A stretch of DNA of 64,000 bases, from positions 157,644 through 221,643 of the forward strand of contig JAUJYZ010000265.1 of NCBI GenBank assembly GCA_033675265.1, read 5' to 3'. The translations under genes and the position numbers were made by a program. The DNA comes from Actinostola sp. cb2023. Its lineage: Eukaryota > Cnidaria > Anthozoa > Actiniaria > Actinostolidae. Shown one piece after another: positions 47,693-56,413 of this stretch. How positions within the stretch are numbered: the stretch's first letter is position 1; each line of letters starts with the position of its first letter. Under the pieces are notes generated by a model that did no database searches, was not told the DNA's origin, and saw nothing but the letters and a program-made list of their open reading frames with translations.

Positions 47693-47873
47693 GTTTTTAA
47701 CCGTATTGACAATAGCATGGATGATTTGGTGGGAAAATGAATTAACGAAGAGACCTGATTGGATGAAAGTGTTGACAAAAGAGGAAGCCAGCCAATTACG
47801 AACAAGAAAGAGACTATTATTACTGCATGCTTTGTATCGAGCAGTCATTTCCAAGGAAGACGTCGTGAGGTAA
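47691..47873 (+). CDS. Small Polinton protein with N-terminal hydrophobic segment
   Basis: 60 residues. MFLTVLTIAWMIWW is hydrophobic enough for a membrane anchor; the rest is basic and helical. It ends 5 bp before the next ATG, suggesting cotranscription. No family recognised. Confidence 0.45.
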   Translation: MFLTVLTIAWMIWWENELTKRPDWMKVLTKEEASQLRTRKRLLLLHALYRAVISKEDVVR

Positions 47874-47878
47874 AGATC

Positions 47879-48445
47879 ATGGATATGCACGCAATTTTCA
47901 AGACACTTGTGAACTCGAACAAGGTGCTGTTGATCAATTTGGAAGAACGAGTACTTTCTTCTTTCACGAAGGAGGAACAATATGGCGTCTATCTTCTCAA
48001 GAAATACCTCTATGGATTAAAACAAGTTCAACAGGGAATGGAATACGCTCTGATGGTGCCCCTACTTAATGCAACACAGTCGAGTGTGAAAGATGTCTTG
48101 AAAGAATTACACATTGACCAGCAGATGGGTCCATTACCACTACCACCAACACCACCACCACAATTCGTGGATTTAGCACCACCATTCAGCACTCTCCCAC
48201 CACCACCACCAACACCAAGAGCACCAGTATCTAAAGTAGAGAATGTGGAAGGGGTGGAAAGCAAGAAGGAAAGAAAAAGAAAAGCCAGGAGAGACCTTGC
48301 TCCTTTGGTGATAAAAGAGAAGAAAGGAATGAAACCTAACACAGTGGATGGCCAAGATCCCCCACCAGTGGAGTGTATTCCCCCCACACCCTTTGATGTT
48401 GAAAGTTTTTTTGATTCTTTGACAGAAAATATCCAGATCATGTAA
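47879..48445 (+). CDS. Polinton protein with Pro-rich linker, 188 aa
   Basis: I start at the ATG at 47879, just after the preceding stop, rather than upstream in the same frame. Residues 1-80 are helical (VLSSFTKEEQYGVYLLKKYL). A proline-rich stretch follows (about 20 Pro between residues 85 and 120), then a very basic KKERKRKARR segment and an acidic-hydrophobic end, FDVESFFDSL. The layout suggests a linker or scaffold protein. Convergent with the next gene; both share the AATAAA-containing 48450-48480 stretch. Confidence 0.6.
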   Translation: MDMHAIFKTLVNSNKVLLINLEERVLSSFTKEEQYGVYLLKKYLYGLKQVQQGMEYALMVPLLNATQSSVKDVLKELHIDQQMGPLPLPPTPPPQFVDLAPPFSTLPPPPPTPRAPVSKVENVEGVESKKERKRKARRDLAPLVIKEKKGMKPNTVDGQDPPPVECIPPTPFDVESFFDSLTENIQIM

Positions 48446-48449
48446 TCTA

Positions 48450-48480
48450 TTCAAAAAGGTGGTTTATTGAAATAAATCAG
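48450..48480. terminator. Convergent poly(A) signals
   Basis: GGTTTATTGAAATAAATCAG provides AATAAA on the plus strand and TTTATT (AATAAA) on the minus strand between two convergent genes. Confidence 0.55.
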
Positions 48481-48488
48481 AATTGATT

Positions 48489-48929
48489 TTAACAAGTGAT
48501 TTTCTTGGTCTTTTCTTCTTTTTTTTTCTTGACTGGTCCGTTTCCTAATGGATTCAAGGTTCTCTTTAGAGAAAGCATTTTACTTGCTTCTTGCTCGGCT
48601 CGCTTTTTTAGTTCTATGGCAGCGTCAGTGGTTCTCTCCTGCAGCGCTTGTTTTAGATCTTTTCCATTCAAGGCATCTTTCAATACCCCTTGAGCAGTCG
48701 AAGCCGCCGCATCCACAATGACCTCTTTGGCGCGCTCCATGGGAGCTTTCAGAAAACCGCCAATCGAGCGAAAGCGTCGTCCGATCCCCATACCACCACC
48801 TCGTTGTCTTCTTCCTCCCAATTGCGGATAATACACAGGGATCGCACCACCACCTTGCGGCGCATAGACTGGAATCTTGATACCGCCACCCCCTTCTTGT
48901 TGCGGTATGTAAATGGGGATACTATTCAT
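48489..48929 (-). CDS. Gly-rich/amphipathic core-like protein, 146 aa
   Basis: The N-terminus has short repeats of the type IPVYAPQGGG/IPVYYPQLGG. Then RRQRGGGMGIGRRF, an amphipathic helix (GGFLKAPMERAKEVIVDAAA), further helix and a Lys-rich tail ending KKKEEKTKK. Q-L-G-G and Q-R-G-G motifs precede the helix. Gly-Gly cleavage followed by an amphipathic helix recalls adenoviral protein VI, which lyses membranes; this is inference from layout. The gene follows the 615-residue protein without a gap. Confidence 0.6.
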   Translation of the reverse strand: MNSIPIYIPQQEGGGGIKIPVYAPQGGGAIPVYYPQLGGRRQRGGGMGIGRRFRSIGGFLKAPMERAKEVIVDAAASTAQGVLKDALNGKDLKQALQERTTDAAIELKKRAEQEASKMLSLKRTLNPLGNGPVKKKKEEKTKKITC

Positions 48930-50776
48930 TATTTCTGAAAGGTAAGAGAAAACGTGGACACTCCTGTATCGTCCAAATGAAGAAGCTCTCCTCGTTCGTT
49001 TTCAACGGTGATGACTATGGTTTGAAAGGAACTCACTCCCACCTTTCTATATTTCAGGTGTTTTGGTTCAAACACATAGTCGTACGCATCTCCATTTTTG
49101 TTTTTGTTTTCTTTTAATGGGATGATATCCAAAAGGGGTTGATCCACATCCCCGATTTTAATGGGGTCTAAAAGGGAACAGGTAATATGTGCTGTAGAAT
49201 TCACCAGTTTTTTCCCTCTCAAGTGTAAGTTTATGAACCCCAAACGTGACCAGTCATAGCGTGATGGTGGTAAAATTGCTTTTGGATAGAAAGCGTTAGT
49301 CGAGGAATGCCCTGAGTGAAGTAGATTGTTTTTCATGGCATCATCTTGAATGTGCGGTCCCTGTACGTCAACATTTCCACATTCCTTTTTTCCATGACAC
49401 AAAATGTATTGATAGAGCGATTGTTTTCCTCCTGGACGGTGTTGGAGGACCCCCTGATCTTGAAATCCAAGAATGTTATGAAGCCCTTTCGTGAATCCAA
49501 TAGAGAAAGTACCAATGAAGTCACTCCACAGTTCAGATTGCAGGACCGTTTTTCGACTATTTCGATCCCACACCAGTTTAAGTTCAAAGAAGGGAATCAC
49601 AATTTTTTTCTTGTGAAAGAAGGGGGTGAGATAAGCCAGTTGAGAGATCAAATCGTGTTTTAGAGGTTTAAAACCTAATTCTTCCATCAGTTCACCGTCT
49701 TGTATTCTTTGAAACCCAGGGCGGAGGTTTGTGATGGTTAATAATTTATACTCAGGATCATTAGGATTATACCAGTCGAGTTTGAACCCCAATTCTTCGA
49801 TCTTGTCTAAAAACGTTTTTAGACTAATGGGATGATCGTCAGGAAACACGTGGGATTTCCAGTTGGCGTCTTTCAATTTACCATTTTCCCATTTTTCCAC
49901 ACTGATCCTTCTTAAATGCACATCTCTGTATATCCCACGGCAAAGGTCCGTTACCAGATTTCCTCGTTCACCATTTGAAGCCACAAAGTCCTTCTTTTCC
50001 AGGTGTGTTTTGAGAAGATCGTTGATGTGTTCAATGAGCTTTTCCAGACTTTCCCAATGCGAATTCGGTAATACGATTTCTAGTTCTCGGGTGGATGAAA
50101 ACTGACTGCTATGGTAAGGAGTGTAACTTAAGAGGATCTTTTGTTCGTCCTTGGTGATGACATTGGAAATACTGACGGCTGGTAACGTGGCCTTGGAAAG
50201 TGCTACTTTCCACTCGTTGGCTTCCATTTTAATGAGTGAAGGTAATTGAGCTGTAAATTGATTCGGTCGATTATTTGGAAAATAAATTTTTGATTGGTTG
50301 CTCAATAACGTCATATCCATTGTTTTGTTTTGATTGTTTTTTGCTGGGCGAAAATGTAAGGCAATGAAGGTGGGATCTTTTCTCAAAAACTTTGGCGTTC
50401 GACCACGGGTATCGACAATTTTAAATCCGATATGATCAAAATGTGATTTTGCCACTCGTCTAATATAAGGGTGATTCGATTCCTGATGACGTACGTAAGA
50501 ATCGGATGTGGGAGGTAACCATTCTAAAAGAGGAAAATTATCATGACCAACCAACACGTATTCAATGAGATCTGAATACAACAACAGGTCCTTGTGAGTA
50601 GAGGAGTGCGGTATTTCTGAGCATATCACGGATTGAACGTACACTTCCCATTCGTCTTGCAATATCCAAAGAGTGGGAAGTTTTGTTACAAATGTATCCT
50701 GTGTGTTGTTATATGTTCGTGGTGCGTTAGAATCTACCAGACTACAACACCAAAACGTAAAGGGTTCTTGAATCAT
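48929..50776 (-). CDS. Minor capsid/penton candidate, 615 aa
   Basis: An intact ORF. It shows two copies of a fold-start motif: YNNTQDTFVTKLPTLWIL...WEVYVQSV (residues 17-50) and FPNNRPNQFTAQLPSLIKM...WKVALSKATLP (from about residue 165). This 'LPxxxxxxFxxxLPxxxxxxxxxWxVxLxxxxxP' signature is what I associate with the minor capsid/penton-like (PX) proteins of Polinton-type elements. The C-terminal half is beta-rich with PTSDSYV-like turns and ends TVENERGELLHLDDTGVSTF. It lies between the integrase and the amphipathic core protein; the start ATG is 3 bp past the integrase stop at 50773. Confidence 0.6.
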   Translation of the reverse strand: MIQEPFTFWCCSLVDSNAPRTYNNTQDTFVTKLPTLWILQDEWEVYVQSVICSEIPHSSTHKDLLLYSDLIEYVLVGHDNFPLLEWLPPTSDSYVRHQESNHPYIRRVAKSHFDHIGFKIVDTRGRTPKFLRKDPTFIALHFRPAKNNQNKTMDMTLLSNQSKIYFPNNRPNQFTAQLPSLIKMEANEWKVALSKATLPAVSISNVITKDEQKILLSYTPYHSSQFSSTRELEIVLPNSHWESLEKLIEHINDLLKTHLEKKDFVASNGERGNLVTDLCRGIYRDVHLRRISVEKWENGKLKDANWKSHVFPDDHPISLKTFLDKIEELGFKLDWYNPNDPEYKLLTITNLRPGFQRIQDGELMEELGFKPLKHDLISQLAYLTPFFHKKKIVIPFFELKLVWDRNSRKTVLQSELWSDFIGTFSIGFTKGLHNILGFQDQGVLQHRPGGKQSLYQYILCHGKKECGNVDVQGPHIQDDAMKNNLLHSGHSSTNAFYPKAILPPSRYDWSRLGFINLHLRGKKLVNSTAHITCSLLDPIKIGDVDQPLLDIIPLKENKNKNGDAYDYVFEPKHLKYRKVGVSSFQTIVITVENERGELLHLDDTGVSTFSLTFQK

Positions 50777-52005
50777 GAGTTTAAATGTTGTACGTTGCCT
50801 TCAGGAATCCACTCGTTGTATTTTTCAGGCCACCCTCGAAATTTTACCAAAACTTCCTTCACCTTACGCCGACCTTTGATCTCCTCACGTCGTTTTAAAA
50901 TTTTCTCCACTCGGAACAGACCGCGTTGTTGTTCTTCAATTGTTACCAACTGAAGTTCCGGTTCATAAAACGTCCCCTCAATTCGCTCCCCTTCTTCTTC
51001 TTTATACTCTTTCAGACGGTAATAAGGTGGTGGTCCTGGATCTCTTGCAGCGATTTTAAACCACTCTTCGGTCCACTGGGGAAGATAGCCTTTGCGAAAC
51101 ATGTGTTTTTGTTTGCTGATTCGAACAACATCTCCAATCTGAAATTTATAATTTGATTCTTGAAAGTCTTTGCGCTGAGAATCTCTTACCGCAAATAAAG
51201 TTTCTCTTACAGATGCGGCAATTAAAGGAGTGACCGACATTGGAGCTCTTTTGATGCTGCTATGGGGTCGTGCATTGTATCCATCTACGATGGCTTGAAC
51301 GGTATCAACCCAGTTGTAGGACCCTGTCTCGTAAAAGTATTTCCACAGCTTTTTTTTTAGGGTGAGTTGCACCGTTCGTTCGGCAATGGCGGCTTTAGTT
51401 ATTCCATCATGACCACTGATCAAGTATGTAGGGGGAGTATGGGAAGCTAAATGGTGTTGAAAAATGCGATTGTAAAATTCAGTACCCTTATCGACGTACA
51501 ACCATGAGGGAAGCCGATGCCCATTTTGTAGGGCTCGTTGTTCAATGGCTTTATAACCGCGTGTGGATTCCTCCCCCGTTTTATTTTTCAGAGGTTCAAC
51601 CCATAAGAACCGAGACAAGACATCAATTACTACCATCATCCAGGCATAACCACGATTTTCCGTTTTGTACCATTGCATATCCGATAAATCGGCTTGCCAT
51701 TGTTCATCCATGAAATTGACCACAAAGGGTCGACGGGGATATTTTTTGGGTGCGGGTCTATGAAGAGCGTACGTCGTCTGAGATTCCAACCACTGTCGCA
51801 TTTGATTTTCTTTCTCCTTGAGAGTCTCCTTGGGTTTTCGCTTTTTTGCGCTTTCGTAGAAGGTCCACGAGGTGGAGCCATCGAGTGCGTAGGGGTGAGG
51901 TTTCCCTGGTTGAAAGTAAGATTGGTACCAAGCGTCTTCTTCGTTCAGGGACTTTCTTTTCTTCTTCTTTTTTCCCCCTCCTCCGAAGAGAACGGTTTCG
52001 TTCAT
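50773..52005 (-). CDS. INT: Polinton integrase with chromodomain
   Basis: 410 residues, intact. It inserts the element's DNA into the genome and is related to integrases of LTR retrotransposons. The core has D106 (WQADLSDM), D172 (YVDKGTEFYN) and E209 (AIAERTVQ), a D-D-36-E spacing, followed by YNARPHSSIKRAPMSVTP. Residues 360-408 form a chromodomain (FRVEKILKRR...KFRGWPEKYNEWIPE) with the aromatic cage residues W and Y, expected to steer insertion to chromatin marks. The N-terminus is Lys-rich (KKKKKRKS). No zinc-binding HHCC is obvious. It is divergent from the ATPase gene. Confidence 0.93.
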   Translation of the reverse strand: MNETVLFGGGGKKKKKRKSLNEEDAWYQSYFQPGKPHPYALDGSTSWTFYESAKKRKPKETLKEKENQMRQWLESQTTYALHRPAPKKYPRRPFVVNFMDEQWQADLSDMQWYKTENRGYAWMMVVIDVLSRFLWVEPLKNKTGEESTRGYKAIEQRALQNGHRLPSWLYVDKGTEFYNRIFQHHLASHTPPTYLISGHDGITKAAIAERTVQLTLKKKLWKYFYETGSYNWVDTVQAIVDGYNARPHSSIKRAPMSVTPLIAASVRETLFAVRDSQRKDFQESNYKFQIGDVVRISKQKHMFRKGYLPQWTEEWFKIAARDPGPPPYYRLKEYKEEEGERIEGTFYEPELQLVTIEEQQRGLFRVEKILKRREEIKGRRKVKEVLVKFRGWPEKYNEWIPEGNVQHLNS

Positions 52006-52120
52006 TGTCTCGTTCGTTGCAACAGGAGCACCGAATGCATGTTAAAGTCCCCTCCCGATTGATTTCAATCGGGTGACTCGAGGAAGGTGAAAACGATTGA
52101 AGCACAGCAACCCACTGACC

Positions 52121-52134
52121 CATTATATAAAGTG
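52121..52134 (+). promoter_or_regulatory. TATA box of the ATPase gene
   Basis: CATTATATAAAGTGG, 40 bp before the ATG at 52172. The minus strand reads TTTATATAATG and may also serve the integrase gene 115 bp away. Confidence 0.6.
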
Positions 52135-52171
52135 GTTGTGTGTTGAGGATGTGAGTGTTTGATTGAAATCA

Positions 52172-52856
52172 ATGATGGAAGTGAAAAACTACGATCCACG
52201 ATGGACGTCACCTCTTAATATATTAGTGTGTGGGCCCACCAAATCCGGCAAATCGCAATACGTTAAGAAATTAATATTCCACTTACCTTGGCTTCTGGAT
52301 CGCCCACTGAAAAAAATGATCTTCTGTTATGCGATATGGCAACCGATGTACGAGGAAATGAAAGCAAAATACATCAACCTCAAGTTCCACGAAGGACTTC
52401 CAGACTCTCCTTACGATTTGTTTGCTTCACACGAACGACCAGGGATTTTGTTTTTTGACGATCTGATGGGGGAGCTCACCGAAAAAGAAACCAAAAAGAA
52501 AATGGAGCAGTGGTTTACACGTGGCTCCCATCATCATGACATTACACTCATGGTGCTCATTCAAAATCTTTTCCCAAAGGATATGAGAACTGTCTCTCTC
52601 AACGCTCATATTATAATTTATTTTCCCAACCCCTCGAGATCAATTACAGTTGATGTCCCTTACACGACAAGCTTTCCCTCAACATGGAGACCGAGTCAAG
52701 CGAGCCTACCAAGCCATTAAAGACACACCCTACCAACCACTTGTATTAGACTTTCAACAAAAGACTCCAGACGAATTTCGAGTGCGAACAGGTTTATTAC
52801 CAGAAGATCTTAAATTATTAAAAACTCCCTTTTCTAAATTGTATTTACCCTGAGAA
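52172..52856 (+). pseudogene. DNA-packaging ATPase, frameshifted C-terminus
   Basis: FtsK/HerA-type ATPase that pumps genomes into capsids in this virus class. Start at the first ATG (52172), not the in-frame TTG at 52163. The Walker A is NILVCGPTKSGKSQY, the Walker B is ILFFDDLMGE; a later TLMVLIQNLFPK matches the sensor region. In the first frame the protein ends at 52720 with 182 residues. The conserved end (TRQAFPQHGDRVKRAYQ through LPEDLKLLKTP) is in the next frame and ends at 52853. The shift lies between 52625 and 52645. Confidence 0.85.
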
Positions 52857-52883
52857 TTAATAAAAATATATATATGTTTTTCA

Positions 52884-53486
52884 TTATTTGAGTTGTTCTT
52901 TTTCACAACAACATCCTTGACACGGGTGGCCTAATGGTCCAATGTATTCTTGATTAAATCGTTTTTTGATTGATTTCGGAATCATCTCATCACAAACAAA
53001 TTGGCACACAGTTTTGTCATTAGTACGTGGAGGTCCTGGGAAGCTAGCCACGAAATCTGCATGGGAAACATTACGTGCCCGATGCCACAAAAAGGCTAAA
53101 CAATAATGCCCGCAGACGTAGGTATCGTGACTTTGCAATCGAGGAGCTTCTTTGATTTGAACGTATTCTTTCAAGAATGTCAATGATGGATAACGATGAT
53201 AAAATCGATCGCTTCCATAAGAATCAAACAGTTCAATCTCCTTGGTTGTATTATATAAGGCTAACCAATGTGATCCTGGGTCTTTAATGGGGTCCACGTT
53301 AAATATCATACCCCAAGGATGGAAAAGAAGGTCTTTCTTTTTCTGGAATTGGGAAAATGATTGACGTGCTTGATCAGAGGCCATGGTCCCTAAGTAATGA
53401 TAGTCCTTTTGCTCTTTTTCTCCATTGGGTGGGAAAGATGCCACCACCGTAATTTGGAACGTACTTAGTTGATTTCCAGCATACAT
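52884..53486 (-). CDS. PRO: Adenain-like maturation protease
   Basis: 200 residues, intact. A C5-family cysteine protease that would cleave capsid and core precursors. Catalytic residues by alignment with adenain: H73 (PGSHWLALY), D88 (IELFDSYG), Q118 (PRLQSHDTY) and C125 (YVCGHYCLAFL). The C-terminus ends with a Cys cluster, CQGCCC, which is unusual and might bind metal or form disulfides. It precedes the capsid protein gene in the same orientation, which is common in Polintons. Confidence 0.92.
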   Translation of the reverse strand: MYAGNQLSTFQITVVASFPPNGEKEQKDYHYLGTMASDQARQSFSQFQKKKDLLFHPWGMIFNVDPIKDPGSHWLALYNTTKEIELFDSYGSDRFYHRYPSLTFLKEYVQIKEAPRLQSHDTYVCGHYCLAFLWHRARNVSHADFVASFPGPPRTNDKTVCQFVCDEMIPKSIKKRFNQEYIGPLGHPCQGCCCEKEQLK

Positions 53487-53488
53487 CT

Positions 53489-54923
53489 CTAGTACGTATA
53501 CATCATGCTGACGTTTTTATTACCATCGACGAGAAGTTTGTTTTCAAATGATCCACAGCAGACGAGGGTGGTGTTGTTAGCCGTATCATTTTTAAAATCC
53601 ACGTCAATGTTAACGACCCCTAGATTGATTGTAGTCATATCCAAAATTTTGTCTCCCGTCTGGATTAAGGTTATACAGTAGTAAGTAATTCCCACCCTTG
53701 TAGTCATTTCGTGACAGTCCAACGGAGGAAGATTCCATCATGTCTCCAGTGAATGCTGTAATAGTATTGTAACCTTCCAATACATCATGGGAGCCTAAAC
53801 TCATTCTTTCAAAAGGGATTTCTTCGCCATTGACTGTAATGCGAAGAGTTTCCTGATGCATGTCACAAAAGTTAAAAGGGTTATGAGAATAAGACCCTGT
53901 AAAGGCATCACCTCTTAGGAAACCCAGGATCAAATAGTTTGGTCTGAAGCCTTGGAAGAGGTTGACAAAAGAACCCTTTCTTCTTCCATTTGTAAATGTC
54001 ATAGTGACAATTCGAGTAGTCATACATGGATAGATTGCCATCCTCTGATTTTTCATCATGCTAGTCTCATTTTGGAGGTGAAGTTGTTGTTCTGCATCTA
54101 TGTGATGAATGTAGATTTTGGGACTGTCTTGGACAATTCGATATTTCGGAGCGGCGACGGTTCCTTCAGTCATCATTACCAGCTGTGGATCATTCCATCG
54201 GATTTTAAAATCCAATTGACATCCTGGTACTAGGTACTTTTCACACTGAAACACATCGATCATGGGTGTAATTATAAATTTCACTTTACGTCCTTGACAG
54301 CACAGTTGGTGGCGTTTGTATGCTCCATGATTCCTCCATTTACCATCCAGGAGGGTTACCAGATTTGCTTGTAAATTTTCTGCACTGACAGTTTGGTTGA
54401 TTTGTGGTAAAGCTAACGGATCTGTATCATCAAACTTTCCTGCAGTATCAGTTGCCCAGCCTTCTTGCGAGAGTTGATTTTGTTTTTCTTCTTCACTGTG
54501 ATTAAGCAGTCGGAAAAGATATGATTTGATGAAATAGGATTCTGAAGTCTCCCCTACACTTTCTCCGTTGATTTTCAGTTCAAATTGTTTAATCAACGAA
54601 TGACCAGTATTGTTGATGGGAAACACTTTATCGGCATTGGTTAATAAAGTGGTTCCATCAGTATTAGTGAATTCGACTTCGAATTCAAAATAAATCATGG
54701 TCATATCAACCCATGCTCGAGAACGCTCCATTGTGATCTGAAGTGGATTCATGGTGGCATTAGTTGGTCTGCAGGTTTCCCATCGTGATTTTTCAACTGA
54801 TGTATCAACAGGTGGGGAGGAAAATAATGCCCCCAACTGTCCCTTGATGATCTTTTCACTTCCAATGGAAGAAAATCCACCCCCCGCTTTTGAGAGGCCT
54901 CTTCCACCCGTCTGATCCATCAT
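53489..54923 (-). pseudogene. MCP: Major capsid protein (double jelly-roll), frameshifted near its end
   Basis: The first frame gives 437 residues ending 53610. It has DQTGGRG (3-9), the hallmark VDTSVEKSRWETCRP, INNTGHSLIKQFELKINGE (the loop conserved in this capsid family), FTGSYSHNPFNFCDM and NYLLLYNLNPDGR. The usual C-terminal strand region is encoded in another frame, from about 53650 to 53489 (VNIDVDFKNDTANN, then GSFENKLLVDGNKNV). A frameshift therefore lies at about 53632-53655. The protein forms the hexons of the virion. The Q-T-G-G near the N-terminus may be a protease site. Confidence 0.85.
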
Positions 54924-54954
54924 GAATCAAATACCACACTCAACGAGCTATTGA

Positions 54955-54970
54955 CCTCTATATATATTTT
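54955..54970 (-). promoter_or_regulatory. TATA box of the major capsid gene
   Basis: On the minus strand the run reads AAAATATATATAGAGG, about 35 bp upstream of the ATG at 54923. Confidence 0.6.
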
Positions 54971-54973
54971 TAT

Positions 54974-55642
54974 GAAGGTGAGAACAGTTTTTTCGGTTTG
55001 GGTTGTTTCCGTAAGGCTAATTTTTTCTCATGGAGTGCTCGAATCCGCTGTTGAGATTTCTGAATTCTGGCTTTTCTTCCGGCTGTCAAGGTCTGACTTT
55101 GTAACTCTTTGATGGAATGAGCGTACCCTTTTTATAAGATCATCGTACGTGTGTTCTAAGGATTGTGTGGATGATTTCTTTGGGGTTTCATAAGGAGGGG
55201 GAAGAGACTGTGGTGGTACTCTCGAAGGAATCGACCGGATTCCACTACTTGGTTTTTGTTGACGTCCATTTGAGGTTTCTGTGGATGGATGTGATGATGT
55301 TGGAGCTCTAGCCGCTTTCAGCTGATCTTGTTGCGCTCGGTTTAATGACCCAACCAGATGAACTTTTTCAGAAACGGCAAGATTGGAATCATTCATTACT
55401 TGTCGTGTCCAATCGTCTAATAATCCAATCACTGATGATTTTGGATTCTGAGCAATAGTTTGCTGAATGGCAAAGTTTTTAAGTAAAGCAGCCGTATCGA
55501 CATTTCCTTTTTGATCGAGTCCAATTACAGCTCCTCCAGATAGGGAATGTTTTTCTTTTAACTCTTTCAGTTCATTGGTAATTCGATCCCATAAAATAGT
55601 AGGTACTACGTAAGCCGTCTTGGAATCTTTGGTGCTACTCAT
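54974..55642 (-). pseudogene. Polinton protein of about 220 aa, frameshifted at A-run
   Basis: The first frame gives 204 residues to 55028. Its N-terminal part is helical (VVPTILWDRITNELKELKEK); then comes a Ser/Pro-rich linker (PSRVPPQSLPPPYETP). After YDDLIKR (about 55135) the frame of the run of five A's changes: in the neighbouring frame a basic coiled-coil tail (RKARIQKSQQRIRALHEKK) stays open to about 54974. A homopolymer slip is likely. The PPPYE motif resembles late-domain PPxY budding motifs, but its role here is unknown. The start overlaps the upstream small ORF's stop (ATGA). Confidence 0.65.
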
Positions 55643-55940
55643 TTTGATGTAGGAGATATTTTTCGCCCATGCGAATACAAATAGAATGGTCGTCCCTTTA
55701 TAACGACCGGGATACCTGAGACTGATCCTCCTGCCTGACGTTTTATTTTTATTCGTGTGGTCATAGATCCAAGAGAATTGTTGTAAGCATAACGGTTGTT
55801 AAATGGGTTAGTCACCACCCCATAGTCGACGAAAGCAGGTCCAAGAGTTCCGTGCAGTCCCCCCGCTTTTTTTTTAGAAGTCTTTTTTCTTTTACTTCGT
55901 CGAGTTATCGTTATCTTCTTTTTGGAGAGCTTGATTGACG
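55641..55940 (-). CDS. Small basic ORF without ATG, protease-site motifs
   Basis: The minus-strand frame is open from inside the 173-residue gene (it overlaps its last 60 or so codons) to the TGA at 55641-55643, whose ATGA overlaps the next start. It reads RSKRKKTSKKKAGG, then AFVDYGVVTNPFNNRYAY, KIKRQAGGSVSG and PVVIKGRPFYLYSHG. A basic lead, two Gly-Gly sites and a beta-rich end look like a virion protein. No ATG is in frame; it may need a non-ATG start or frameshift from the upstream gene, or its start may be lost. Confidence 0.45.
55695..55706 (-). promoter_or_regulatory. TATA box upstream of the 204-aa gene
   Basis: CGTTATAAAGGG on the minus strand, 55 bp before the ATG at 55642. It lies inside the upstream small ORF. 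Confidence 0.5.
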
Positions 55941-56413
55941 ATACGATCCAGCTCCTCTTGATCAGGATCTGAAGGTGTAGGTGGAGTGTTGGAAACTTGA
56001 AATGGAGGGGGTAATTTCTTCGTCTTCTTTCCTTTAATCCGTGCCCTTATGTTTTCAATTCCCTTACTTATACCCTCCTGTACGATCACTTTCCCCACGG
56101 TCTTTAAATGGGGTGCTGCAGCATGAGCTAACGTTTTCATTACTTTCCCTGCCATGACAGCAGCATTACCTCCTCGTTGAGTTAAGGAACGACGTATTTG
56201 TTGGGGGGTTGCATGTCGAAAGGCAATATTGTGAAGTCTTCTTCTAAATTGTTTTGGAAGTTTCGTATTTAGAGGGATCTTCTTCGAAAGTACATTTTGT
56301 ACGACCTGTTGCATTGCCATAAGCTGATCATCGGTACTGTTTCTTAGTAATGGTGTCGCTTGAGAAGGGTGGCAGATGGCTAATGAACGAATAAAACTTT
56401 TTCCATCACTCAT
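55892..56413 (-). CDS. Conserved small Polinton virion protein, 173 aa
   Basis: The ATG overlaps the stop of the 549-residue gene (ATGA). Residues 8-70 (RSLAICHPSQATPLL, then QVVQNVLSKKIPL, then RRLHNIAF) match the pattern 'F..L..C......L........I.....N.L.G.IPL....K..L..' that I know from small proteins next to capsid genes in Polinton-type elements. SLTQRGGNAAV holds a Q-R-G-G site, and a hydrophobic helix follows (VMAGKVMKTLAHAAAP). The C-terminus is basic, then proline-rich and acidic. The release of the helix by the protease would resemble adenoviral protein VI/X processing. Confidence 0.7.
   Translation of the reverse strand: MSDGKSFIRSLAICHPSQATPLLRNSTDDQLMAMQQVVQNVLSKKIPLNTKLPKQFRRRLHNIAFRHATPQQIRRSLTQRGGNAAVMAGKVMKTLAHAAAPHLKTVGKVIVQEGISKGIENIRARIKGKKTKKLPPPFQVSNTPPTPSDPDQEELDRIVNQALQKEDNDNSTK

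Noticed and set aside
47759..47878. Upstream extension of the 188-aa Polinton protein
   Set aside because: It overlaps the 60-aa gene; the ATG at 47879 directly follows that gene's stop.
48028..48454. Minus-strand Gly/Trp-rich ORFs
   Set aside because: They are the antisense of the Pro-rich linker of the 188-aa gene.
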